Shown here: positions 11,201 through 21,460 of the stretch, one piece after another
How positions within the stretch are numbered: the first letter of the stretch is position 1
Layout: each line of letters begins with the position of its first letter
DNA from: Aedes albopictus
Lineage: Eukaryota > Arthropoda > Insecta > Diptera > Culicidae
NCBI RefSeq assembly: GCF_035046485.1
Contig: NC_085138.1
Span: 343,990,178 to 344,054,177 of the forward strand
Reading direction: 5' to 3'
Length of the DNA: 64,000 nt
The notes under the pieces: generated by a model
Told to the model about the DNA's origin: nothing
Seen by the model: the letters and a program-made list of their open reading frames with translations, nothing else
The model's database searches: none
Made by a program: the position numbers and the translations under genes

Positions 11201-11578
11201 TTGTGTTACGGCTTATTCCTAAGGCTTTCATATGCAGCTTCGTTTGTGGTTTTATATTCACTACAAAAAAATATGAAAAATGTGCTTATGTAGTTGACGG
11301 TGTTTAAAAATTTACCATATTTTTCACATGTAATCTGCCAAACGTTTTCCACCAATAAAATTGTAACTGAACAAAAAATGCATAGGACCTACTCTTCATA
11401 TGTGGTTTAGTAGGTCCTGTATAAAAATATTACATAAAGAGAGTTTAAAAAAGTTGAAAACATAACATAGTGACTGACACTTCGAACATATATAGATTTT
11501 TCATATTTTTTGTAGTGAATATAAAACCACAAACGAAGCTGCACATGAAAGCTACAGATATAAGCTGTAACACAAAAA
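11201..11578. repeat. Foldback repeat with arms of about 80 bp
   Basis: The left arm 11201-11280 (from TTGTGTTACGGCTTAT to ACTACAAAAAAATATG) is repeated inverted at 11497-11578 with few differences. The 216-bp spacer is AT-rich. I could not find target duplications at the arm ends, so the true element limits may lie further out. Confidence 0.7.
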
Positions 11579-11726
11579 TATAAAGATATAGATAAAGATA
11601 TAATGTTTTAAGAATATGTTCAAAAATCTTATGAATTTTACAAAAACTTCTATAACTTTCAGAAAACTTATTCAATCTCGCTCAGTTTTATCAATGAAGC
11701 TTAAATATACGGTTTATGATTGGTCA

Positions 11727-12009
11727 GGGCCCATATAGCCGAGGCGGTAAACGCACGGGTATTCAGCATGACCATGCTGAGGGTGACGAGTTCGATTCCC
11801 GGTCGGCCAGGATCTTTTCGTAAAGGAAACTTCCTTGACTTCCTTGGGCATAGAGTATCTTCGTGCCTGCCACACGATATACACATGCAAAATGGTCATT
11901 GGCAGCGGAAGCTCTCAGTTAATAACTGTGGAAGTGCTCATAGAACACTAAGCTGAGAAGCAGGCTTTGTCCCAGTGAGGACGTTACGCCAAGAAGAGAG
12001 AGAGAGAGA
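11727..12009 (+). mobile_element. Feilai-type tRNA-derived SINE, full length
   Basis: The 5' part resembles a tRNA with pol III internal promoter boxes: an A box TAGCCGAGGCGG at 11736-11747 and a B box AGTTCGATTCC at 11789-11799. A tRNA-unrelated body follows (GTGGAAGTGCTCATAGAACA, AAGCTGAGAAGCAGGC, GAGGACGTTACGCCAAGAAG) and the element ends in an AG-rich simple tail. It is flanked by a perfect 9-bp duplication GATTGGTCA (11718-11726, 12010-12018), so it is a complete retroposed copy. I recognise the body as the Feilai family of Aedes; that name is from memory. Transcription by RNA polymerase III and mobilisation by a LINE are family knowledge. Confidence 0.85.
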
Positions 12010-12018
12010 GATTGGTCA

Positions 12019-13200
12019 AAATTTCAACGTTTTTGATTGACGTATAGGAAAGTTATACACATTTGAATGAAAAATTATTTTGTCCAAAAAATTCCTGTAC
12101 GGACAATTGTTTGATACACTGTATGGTCAATTAGTATTAAATTGTCATAAGAGCAACTATAACGCTGCAGGAAAGCTATTTCAAATGCTTACTGGTTACT
12201 TGGGTAATCAATTCTTTCCTAATTCATCCACATTATCATGTTTTACTCTTATTTTATCATATTTCATTGTAAATGGCTTGAAAATTTGGCAATTATGAAA
12301 TCATTTTGGCAAAGCAAGTGGCATTGACTTTCAGCAATTGATAAATGTGAACACCAAAAGATTATGCATATACATACTGCAATGTAGTTTTTTGTTCAAT
12401 TGAAAACAAATAGGTGAACATACTTTCGATGCTATAGATTAAATATGCTATTAAAACGGTGTTAAATTTAAGAAAAACGGGGAAAGTTAATTAAATTAAA
12501 TATATTTCTTACAAAGAACAATGGCAAATATACTCGCATAACTTTGAAAAAATCATTCTATTATTGGTGAGAAAAAAAATGAAAACAAGCCATTATAGCA
12601 TATTCAAATTACATAATGCATAGCTACAAAAAAAAATGGAAAAGTTAAGATAGTTCAATTGCATTAATAGAAATAACACTGGCAAAACTAGTGAGTCTGA
12701 GAAAAAAAAATGAAGTTCAGCAATGGGTATTTACTATAATATAATATATTATACGAAGTAATTCCAGCCTATTCCTCCAAAAGAACAAAACGGACACGAA
12801 TATCATGATTAACCACCGATACATTAATGTTTTGAAGGAGGTTTAGAAGGGAAAGGCTAAGTATACTGAAAAAAAAAGAAATATGTTTTGATGTTAAACG
12901 TCTTAAACGTCTTTTATTAACAGATTCAAGAACGCATTTTTGGCACTTCTAAGCAACATGGCTATCCTGTCAAAAATTAGACCAGAAGGTAAATTTGAGG
13001 ATCTGCAGATATTAAGGAAATACATCAAATAAACAGTAGCCCTGTCAGATGATGAAAAGAGCCATGGACCAAGCATAGGGGATGGTAGTACTTTATGAAT
13101 ACACAGTTATTTGGAGATATTTTAATAGAAATAATTTGTATGAAATTACACTACACTGACATTACAATTTCATTAAAGATAAGGAGAGATGTAGTGCTGA
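12019..13200. other. AT-rich stretch without recognised features
   Basis: No bounded repeat, RNA gene or convincing coding exon. The small frame at 12080-12298 has no family resemblance. Confidence 0.4.
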
Positions 13201-13203
13201 GTA

Positions 13204-13748
13204 GTAAGGTGGCCCACACTTATATGAAAAACGAAAATTTCGAAAAATGCCAAGTCTTACCTCCAAAATCAATTGTTTTGGACTCTCAGAAGCTGCGTTC
13301 GAAATTTGAGCAAAATCAATTAAGCCTAAGGGGGCGCTCAAAACGCTTGAAGTTTGTATGGGAAAACTTGGCCAAATGTATGCAGAAATTCTAAGGTTTC
13401 GAATTTTGCCGCTAGGTGGCGCTGTAAGCGTTCAATAAATAAACCCTTTGGTATTATTGTAGGTGACTGTATGCCAAACAAGTTTGTCGAAGACCGCAAA
13501 GTGATCCAACGTCTGTGAAAAAAGTTATACCATTGGTAAAGTGAGGATAAACTTTATTGTTGTTTTTCCAGTACATGTAAAGGATTAATATCAATAATGA
13601 AATCTCAATACTTTGCCTTACTTTGCCTAGGGTATAACTTTTTTTACAGCCGTCGGATCACTTAGCGATCTTCGACAAAGTTGTTTGGCATATAGTCACC
13701 TACAATAATACCAAAGGGTTTATTTATTGAACGCTTACAGCACCACCG
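13204..13748. repeat. Foldback element related to the insert at 55379-56074
   Basis: Arms at about 13415-13548 and 13630-13748 are inverted copies: GGTGGCGCTGTAAGCG, AATAAACCCTTTGGTATTAT and GTCGAAGACCGCAAAGTGAT recur inverted on the right. The sequence from AAGGTGGCCCACACTTATAT at 13208 onward appears to be part of the same dispersed repeat. The GAAGACCGCAAAG.GATCC core and the following AGTTATA also occur inverted within the copia insertion at 55379-56074, so the two are members of related foldback families. Confidence 0.6.
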
Positions 13749-14759
13749 AAGCAATATCACAAAGTCAAAAAGTGTTGCAAGTTACCCCATTTGACGGTAC
13801 ACCCACTATGCAGAATATCCTCTTCGATTTAGTGAAATATGTTTTTACACTTGCTCATTGCATCCTCTAATGTTTGATGATAGATCTTCAGCAGTGTTGC
13901 AGTGTTTACAGACTCGAAGTTACCGTTCGAAAATCGCAATGCAAGACTTAAAAATCTCTAAACTCGTGGTGTGCGATGTTTATCCTATTATTTTCAAGTT
14001 GGAACAAACTTGATACAGGCATACCTCGATAGTACGTACACCACCGCTTCGTTTAGTGTACGTACTATCGAAACGTACTATCGAATCACAATTTTTTATT
14101 TCAAATTTGATTTTCAAATCAAAGAATGTTATCTCTAGAACGTCAGGATTGTCAAAAAATTGCATGTGGTATAAGGGTTTGTTTATTAATTACGTAAGGC
14201 TGACACAAATTTCGATTTTCCCTCATGTCATCCCCCCCCCCTCGGAATTTTTTTGTCTGAATTCGACATTTTGAGGGGGGACGCAAATAAATTATTTAGG
14301 AAATTTTAAAGTGAAATAAGAGTCATCGAAAAAATTTCTTAACAAATCCGATGAGTTTGACGATTTTGGCTAATTGTTTGGGTATTTTTTGATGAAATAC
14401 ATTTATTATTTATCATCCCCCCCTAGACGAATCAACAAGCAAAGTGACAAAAGAAGAAAATGAGATTTGTTCCGGCCTAATTTAGCTTGTTTAGGATGCT
14501 ATCTTTATTGGAAAAATCTTCTTGTGCTCTGGGGATGCTTCGTAGAGGCATCTCGTCTCTGGGAACTTATATCGATTTTATTTGAGTTATCTTTTAGAAC
14601 CATCCTGGTCTAGATATAATAAAATCGATCTAGATCAGTTATATCTTGTTATAGAAACATTCTAGATATATTTTCTCCTGCAATATTTATTGCCGTGATA
14701 TTTTCAAAATCTTCTGAACATTGCTCCTTCTAGGACTCCTCCAAGAGTTTATTTTTTTT

Positions 14760-15110
14760 ACAAGAAAGCATTTCTAGAGGTGTCCCGGAGCTCTTCGAGA
14801 AATCACGGAACTCTTGGAGGAATTCAAGGAAAAATTACTTGATGAATCTCGGAATAAATTCATGGAGAAATCCCGGAACGAAATTCCTGGAGGTATTCTG
14901 GAAGAAATTCCGGAAGTCCTGAAAGTATTACAGAAGAAATTATTGGTGAAGTTTCGGAAGGAAGCATTGGAGAAATCTCTGAAAGAGACCCTCATTAGGA
15001 ATCGCAGAAGAAACTCCTGGAAGAATCTCTAAGGAATTCCAGAAAGAATTCCTGGAGAAATCTCGGAACCAACACCTAGAGGAATTTCGGAACTGAAAGA
15101 AACTTGAAAC
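14760..15110. repeat. GGAATTCCTGGA-type minisatellite, block 1
   Basis: Irregular units such as GAATTCCTGGA, TCTCGGAA and GAGAAATCCCGGAA. The same repeat family as in H1, but more diverged. Confidence 0.7.
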
Positions 15111-15269
15111 TTGAAGAAATCCCTAAAGCAAGCGAGAAAGCGAAACAATTGAATTGGTACAGCCTATATGGCAATGCAAGCCGCCGTTGCTAAAGTTTTT
15201 GACGTTATATGCCGTTATATGACGTTATTATAGAAGGTCACATCTTGTTTACGCTTCGGACTTCAAGAG

Positions 15270-16405
15270 CTTTCCTCCAGAATTTCTCAAGCAGTCACTG
15301 GAATCCTCCAGGAATTTCATCCGGGATTCTCCGAATAGTTTATTTTAGGATCTCTCTGGATTTTTTTTTGGTAAGGATTTATTCCTGGAATTTCATACGA
15401 GATTCTTCCCGGATTATGATCTGGAATTCTTCAGGAATTCCTTCTGAAACCCTTCCAGATATCCTACAAGATCCCTGTCAAGAACTTCATTCAGTGTTCC
15501 TCTAAATGCTTTTCCGAGAACCCTCCAGGAACTTCTTCCGTTTTTTTTTTCGGGAGCTACTTCTGATTCAAGTATTCCTTCTGAGATTCCTACAATAATT
15601 TCACCAGGTAATCTTTCTGAGATTTTTCCAGGATTCTTTTGGAAATTCCTTCCGGGATTCCTCCGGGAATTCCTTCAGGGGAATTACATTTCAGGAACTT
15701 TTACCGGGATTCTTAGAGCTTCTTCTAAGAATTTTTTCAGAAACTCATTCCGGGATATCTTCGAGAACTCTTTCCAGGAATCATCTAGGGACTCTTTTTT
15801 GGTGTCTACCAAGAGCTCCATCAGGAATTCCTGCAGACCCTTCTGGAATTCTTTCAGATGTTTGTAATGGAAATCCTCCTGGAGTTTATTATGAACTTTT
15901 TTGAGTATTTTGTTTATGGAATTCCTCATGTAGTTCCTGTAGGATTTCCTTGAATAAACACAGGAAAAAGCAACTTAGCTATAGCTTCCTGAAGAATCAG
16001 AGGGATTCTAGAATAAGTTTGTGGAGAAGCAACGGAAGGAATACCTGGACGAGTTACAGGAAAAATTACTAAGGTAATCCAAGAAGGAGTAATGCTGAAG
16101 GAATCTCGGAATTAATTTCTACAGAAATCTAGGAAACTCTGGAAGAATCTCGGGGAACTTCCTGGAACAATCCTGGAAAGAGCTTTTGACGGAACTCCAG
16201 ACGGAATCTCTTAAAGAATCTCAGAAAAAAAACTTCTCGAAAACCGCAGAGGGAACTTCTGAAGGAATCCTAAATAAATTTCCGGAAGAATCTCATTAAG
16301 AGCTTACGGAATCCCAGAAGAAAGCTCTGGAACAAATTTGTGGACAAATCACGAGGGGAGTCCCGTATGGAATTCTTGTGGAATCCCAGAAGGAATTTCA
16401 TGAGG
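15270..16405. repeat. GGAATTCCTGGA-type minisatellite, block 2, with strand switch
   Basis: From about 15270 to 15950 the units read in the TTCCTCCAGGAATT sense. From about 15985 to 16405 they read in the opposite sense (GAATCTCGGAA, GGAATCCCAGAAGGAATTTC). The switch of orientation at about 15960 makes the whole block a loose inverted repeat. Open frames here are repeat artefacts. Confidence 0.7.
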
Positions 16406-16856
16406 TGAGCCACCATGCCACCATAAAGTTATAAAACAACACACGCACACATACCCCCCTTTTTGAATTAAATCCAACCACTCATGATAAGCTGACGATT
16501 TTTTTAAATCCGAATCGTAAACAACAAAGACAAGAAACGTCAAAAACTAAGAACATTTTCCTTAGCAACCGCGGCTTGCAGTACCCTACGGTACTCAAAG
16601 TTGTTTAAATTTCAAAACTCATGAAAAACTGCAAAATATTTTATACGTATCGCAAAAAAAACAGTTAATTGTTGGAAAACGAAAAAAATAACAAGTAAGT
16701 GAACTGAAATTAATGGTTTGGGTAAGTAACTTGATGGGTTTGATTTATGTTTTGGAGAGCATTCTTCGCCGAGAAATTTAGTTTATTACCACGCAAAATA
16801 GAACCATCATGTGCTTTTTTATTTTATTACAACGTTTTATTGGTAAAGAAAACGTT

Positions 16857-16945
16857 TAGTTAATAACTGTGCAAGTGCTTATCAACCACTAAGCTGAGAA
16901 GCAGTCCTCTCCAGTTGGGATTAAACGCCAGAATGGTGATGCCAG
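16857..16945 (+). mobile_element. Feilai-type SINE fragment
   Basis: GTTAATAACTGTGCAAGTGCTT, followed by CACTAAGCTGAGAAGCAG and a diverged CCAGTTGGGATTAAACGCCA, matches the body and 3' part of the SINE at 11727-12009. The tRNA-like head is missing. Confidence 0.7.
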
Positions 16946-17210
16946 ATATTATGACTGGCAGAAAGCGAAGAATACTGCAATGATTACATCAAACGTATTC
17001 GTTCATGCCTTTCATTTCGCTATATTTTAAAACTGATTAATGAAAACCCGTGTTATAGGAGTCTGCATAACACAAATTCATAGTATCGGAGTCTCTGCTA
17101 TATGTACGTCCACTAATGATTCGAACTCATTTTTGTAGATTAAAATTTAACTAAATTTTGGAGTACGTACTATCGAGGCAAAATGTACGTACTATCGAGG
17201 ATACGAACAC

Positions 17211-17650
17211 TATAGTATTTGGTTCATTTATCCCGAGATATAACAGCTCAAAGTTGGCTATCGGATAATTATGTCTTTTACTAGAATCTTTCTAATCTCA
17301 TGTAGAATAGCCCGATCTTTCCCAAATGTGGACCATTGAAACACCAATAGTTTATCAACTTACAGTACAAATTTAAATAGATTTGTTGATACACTTTTTA
17401 AAAAGTTACAGCTATTAAACCTTTTTTTGAAAAGTGAAAATGTTGCCTATCATGATCATTTTGTCTATCCTCTGTACATATAACAATCACTATAACTTTT
17501 ATTTTGAATCTTCAGAATATGATTTTTCAAATTTCCGTTTGATTGTTTTCATGAAAATTTTACTCTCTGCTCAGATGTAATGGATCGTTAATAATTGCAA
17601 GTGTTTTGTGATTGATTAATCATGATTGATAACTCTAAAAACCATTTTTA
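17211..17650. other. No recognisable feature
   Basis: AT-rich sequence between the TACGTACTATCGA element and the repeat ending at the gap. No supported feature. Confidence 0.4.
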
Positions 17651-17655
17651 TCACC

Positions 17656-17990
17656 AACTAGCTGTCCCGGCAAACGTTGTACTGCCAAGCTCGCTGCCAT
17701 GTTTAGGTGGTTTGACCTGGTTTGACAACTATTGAGGTCAATGCTCCACAGCACTCTAGATTGGTTTCTTTTCGATCTGATTGAATTTCTTCCCAGCACA
17801 TTAAAAATCAGTACTTGATCAATTTTATTACTTTTCTAGTTGATTTTCTTAACTTTTTGTACATATAAACACAGCCCCCACGAATACGAACCGAACCGTG
17901 CAAAAATCATGCTGATCGGTTCATCCGTTCTTGTGTTTTGTTGCCTCAAAGGAACTTCAAACTCATTTTTATATATATAGATAGATCATA
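17656..17990 (+). repeat. Dispersed insect repeat beginning AACTAGCTGTCCCGGCAAAC
   Basis: The head CTGTCCCGGCAAACGTTGT, the tail GATCGGTTCATCCGTTCTTG and the final TTTTTATATATATAGAT are a combination I remember as a widely dispersed repeat of insect genomes. The class is uncertain to me (non-LTR tail or non-autonomous element). No coding capacity is visible. Confidence 0.5.
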
Positions 17991-18000
17991 GACACTCATC

Positions 18001-18500
18001 NNNNNNNNNNNNNNNNNNNNNNNNNNNNNNNNNNNNNNNNNNNNNNNNNNNNNNNNNNNNNNNNNNNNNNNNNNNNNNNNNNNNNNNNNNNNNNNNNNNN
18101 NNNNNNNNNNNNNNNNNNNNNNNNNNNNNNNNNNNNNNNNNNNNNNNNNNNNNNNNNNNNNNNNNNNNNNNNNNNNNNNNNNNNNNNNNNNNNNNNNNNN
18201 NNNNNNNNNNNNNNNNNNNNNNNNNNNNNNNNNNNNNNNNNNNNNNNNNNNNNNNNNNNNNNNNNNNNNNNNNNNNNNNNNNNNNNNNNNNNNNNNNNNN
18301 NNNNNNNNNNNNNNNNNNNNNNNNNNNNNNNNNNNNNNNNNNNNNNNNNNNNNNNNNNNNNNNNNNNNNNNNNNNNNNNNNNNNNNNNNNNNNNNNNNNN
18401 NNNNNNNNNNNNNNNNNNNNNNNNNNNNNNNNNNNNNNNNNNNNNNNNNNNNNNNNNNNNNNNNNNNNNNNNNNNNNNNNNNNNNNNNNNNNNNNNNNNN
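18001..18500. other. Assembly gap, 500 N
   Basis: Exactly 500 consecutive N, the usual length for a gap of arbitrary size. Reading frames crossing it are meaningless. Confidence 1.
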
Positions 18501-18782
18501 ATTAGGGACAGAAATGCTGACATAGATTATATATATTTGAACGCTAAGTAGAATTTGACGAAACAAAAAAAAATCCACAATCCCGAACATACAACAAAAG
18601 GAACAATTCAAAATAACAATGAAAAAGTGAATATAACTAGCATTATCTTCTACTACTACCTACCTTAAACCAATAAACACACACACAAAGGAAAAAGAAA
18701 ACATTGTAGCACTACAACTACTATTAGGGAAATCTCTCTGAAAAGTGTCAACCAAAAACAAACCATACAAACAAAGAACAAA

Positions 18783-18971
18783 TGTGCTCATTCTGCGAAT
18801 GGAGTGACGTGAGAAAAGTCGGAGTCGTATATCGAGATGAGGAATCCACTCTCGAATGAAGTGACTCGCCGTGTAAATCAAATGGAGAGTCACCTCATTC
18901 GAGTCGAGATTTCTCACCTCGATATACGACTCCGACTTTTCTCACGTCACTCCATTCGCAGAATGAGCACA
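18783..18971. repeat. Long hairpin 1 of 5 (85-bp arms, 19-nt loop)
   Basis: The left arm 18783-18867 starts TGTGCTCATTCTGCGAATGG; the right arm 18887-18971 is its reverse complement with only a handful of mismatches by eye. Each arm contains GGAGTGACGTGA and GTCGGAGTCGTATATCGAG. It is the best paired of five related palindromes at 18783-20171. Confidence 0.9.
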
Positions 18972-19411
18972 AAAGAAGGATTGCGGCAATGTGATGAACG
19001 CAGCGCTTGAAGTGGACCATTGCTTGATGAAAGCCGCCAATTCCCTTTAGCTATCACTATCACAAATACACACACATGCACTCTGTAATAGTAGCTATAA
19101 ACCGTGAATTGCGCAGCGTACTAGACTGAAAAGAAAAAAAAACTAACTGAATGACGCATGGTAGGAGTAGTACTAGTTGCTTGAAGTTTGACGCAGATTT
19201 TTGTTTAGTTTGCCTATTATTTTTTCTAAATTTTGTGAAACGGTGATGTACTAGAAGATGAATGACAGGAATGCTGTAATATAATTGTGTACCAAATATG
19301 GATTCCGAGAGTTGTACCAGAATATGGATTGATACGAGCTGCTTATATGACGAAGTGAAGTACTAGATCGATGCGAGTGGAAGTGGAAGCTCGTCTCAGT
19401 CGATTTGTCTG
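18972..19411. other. Spacer between hairpins 1 and 2
   Basis: 440 bp without gene, inverted repeat or recognised mobile element. Confidence 0.4.
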
Positions 19412-19591
19412 TGTGCTCATTCTGCGAAAGGAGTGACGTGACAAAAGTCAGAGTCGTACAACGAGGTGAGAAATCTTGACTCGAATCAGGGGACTTTCCA
19501 TTAGATTTACAGGACGAATCACTTCATTCGTTTTGAGGTTTCGCACCTCGACTCTGACTTTTCTCACGTCGTTCTTTACAGAATGAGCACA
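19412..19591. repeat. Long hairpin 2 of 5
   Basis: Starts TGTGCTCATTCTGCGAAAGG and ends CAGAATGAGCACA. The arms are related to hairpin 1 but more mismatched, especially in the inner third. Confidence 0.85.
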
Positions 19592-19615
19592 AACTACTCT
19601 TCATGAGATCGAAGT

Positions 19616-19803
19616 TGTGTTCATTCTGCGAAAGGAGTGACGTGACAAAAGTCGGAGTCGTATATCGAGGCGAGAAATCCCGACTCGAATGAAGTTACTC
19701 ACCGGGTAAATCAAATGGAGAGTCACTTCATTCCAGTCGAGATTTCTCAGTTCGATATGCGAGTCGAGCTCCGTCGCGTCACTCCATCCGCAGAATGAGC
19801 ACA
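19616..19803. repeat. Long hairpin 3 of 5
   Basis: Starts TGTGTTCATTCTGCGAAAGG and ends CGCAGAATGAGCACA. It keeps the GTAAATCAAATGGAGAGTCAC loop region of hairpin 1 except for single substitutions. Separated from hairpin 2 by only 24 bp (TCTTCATGAGATCGAAGT). Confidence 0.85.
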
Positions 19804-19851
19804 TCTGGTATATTAAAATTGTGAGTTATTCGAGCAGTATGTATTGCTAAT

Positions 19852-20004
19852 TGTACTCATTCTGCGAATGGAGTGACGTGACAAAAGTCAAAATCGTATT
19901 TCGAATGGAATCAAATGGAGAATCACTACATTCGAATCGATGTTTGTCATCTCGATAAACGACTCCGATTTTTGTCTCGCCACTCCATTCGCAGAATCAG
20001 CACA
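19852..20004. repeat. Long hairpin 4 of 5
   Basis: Starts TGTACTCATTCTGCGAATGG and ends GCAGAATCAGCACA. Its left arm has lost about 30 bp relative to hairpin 1. Confidence 0.8.
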
Positions 20005-20028
20005 AATTATTCTTCATGAGATCGAAAT

Positions 20029-20171
20029 TGTGCTCATTTCTGCAAACAGAGTGACGTGAAAAAAGTCGGAGTGACTCTCCAATGGAATTACATGGCGAGT
20101 CACTTCATTCGAGTCACCTCGAAATACGATTCTGACTTTTGTTGCGTCACTCTATTCGCAAAATGAGCACA
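20029..20171. repeat. Long hairpin 5 of 5
   Basis: Starts TGTGCTCATTTCTGCAAACA and ends CGCAAAATGAGCACA. The spacer before it (TCTTCATGAGATCGAAATTG) is almost the same as the spacer between hairpins 2 and 3, which suggests that a hairpin-spacer-hairpin block was duplicated. Confidence 0.8.
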
Positions 20172-21460
20172 AATCAAATGTTAGAAAACCGCTCATTTTC
20201 TCTAAATCAATCTAGTACTAGTATCTGTAGATTATGTTCTAGTACATTATCGAAATAAAAAATACTTCAAAAACGAATCGCTATTTCTTAACAAACAAAC
20301 AAAATAAAAATAGTCAATGATTCCAAATTTCCGATTTCCTTTGCATCTAGAAAAGTGTTAAAAAGATTCAAAAAATACAAACATTGTTTTTGTTATATTT
20401 GGTGTGCCTTACGAAAAAAAAGCAGTAATAGATTACAATTGTTTCCATTCTCACATACTTGTTCAACTCATCACAACCAAAAATAAAATAAAGAAGATTA
20501 CAAAAAAAATATGAGAGAGTAAACACCGACTACATAAAGCAAACAAAAAACAGGAACAACAAAGAGAACTTCTGTTTGTGATCGAAAAAAATAATTAACC
20601 CAACAAAAAAAAACAACTAAAAGAAAAAATGATTGCCTTGCGAAAAATAACACAACAAAGAAGAAAGAAGAGGACGACGACGCGAAAAGAAATGCAAACA
20701 CAAACATACAAGAACATAAAAAAGAGAAAAATACCCACACAAACACACATATATTTAAACAGAGTAATCAAAAAATAAGAAGAAAGTTGTACATAAAGAC
20801 AAACTAAAAATAAACAAACAGAGAAGGTCATGGGAAACATAAATCTAAATTAAACAAAAAAAATCAACTTTTAGTTCGAAAAGGTCACCCGAGATGGCGT
20901 CGCGTTAGCAATATTTACAATGAGTTCCTTCCCCCATTCTCTTCCTGCTCTGGGGAGGAACTCAGGGACCAACACAATTGGCGAACTAAATGGTTAACAC
21001 CGCCCCCGCTTTTGCTGCGAGAATTTAGCGTTGAAAAAGTGATTTATTTGGAGCTGGCTCCGCTGTTTTTATCCTAACAAAAAAAAAATGCAATTTTAAC
21101 ACATTAAGAACCCCTAAACTGTTGACATTCGCTTTTCAGTTTTTGAACGCGTCTCGGGTGCGACCTGCTCGGATTGAAACGAAATTCAAAACATAAAATT
21201 CCATACCCATGCGGAAAAAAATGACAGAAGTGTACTTGATGCGATCGCGATCACACACCGATCGTAAAATGGAGTTAAAACCCGGATAGATTCGGCTATA
21301 TTTTGGAAAAACAAGTGTGGATCCGGAAATTTTAGGCTAGAGTTCCTAAAGCGCGGAAAGTTTTTAGTCGACGATCTCGTTGTTTCGTCAGCAAATGTCA
21401 AAATAAGGTTGTGTTTATTTTCCGAACTGAGCTAAACAAAACAATAGTGAAAGAAAAAAA
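20172..21460 (+). other. A-rich sequence on the plus strand, no gene recognised
   Basis: Plus-strand composition is dominated by AAACAAAC, ACACAAAC and AAGAAAGAAG runs, as in long insect untranslated regions. The minus-strand frames here are low-complexity (F, C, V, S) shadows. A short inverted repeat (GAGTTCCTTCCCCC/GGGGAGGAACTC) lies at 20921-20968. Confidence 0.3.

Larger units (their letters stand above)
14016..17210. mobile_element. TA-flanked element with TACGTACTATCGAGG ends, pogo-like
   Basis: The left end, after TA at 14014-14015, reads CAGGCATACCTCGATAGTAC. The right end reads GTACGTACTATCGAGGATAC followed by GAACAC and TATA. The motif TACGTACTATCGA occurs three times near the left end and twice near the right, as subterminal repeats. 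A CAGGCATACCTCG-type start is what I associate with pogo/Tigger elements; the superfamily call is inference. The right boundary is diverged by a few bases. The interior is minisatellite and anonymous sequence without transposase. Confidence 0.5.

Noticed and set aside
11727..11815. Possible tRNA gene
   Set aside because: It has pol III A and B boxes, but the acceptor stem does not close, and it is followed by the Feilai-type body with a 9-bp target duplication, so it is the head of a SINE.
17946..18611. Frames of 175 and 221 residues
   Set aside because: Almost all residues come from the 500-N gap.
18783..20171. CRISPR-like array
   Set aside because: The repeats are long palindromes of variable length with no unique spacers of constant size, in a eukaryotic genome.
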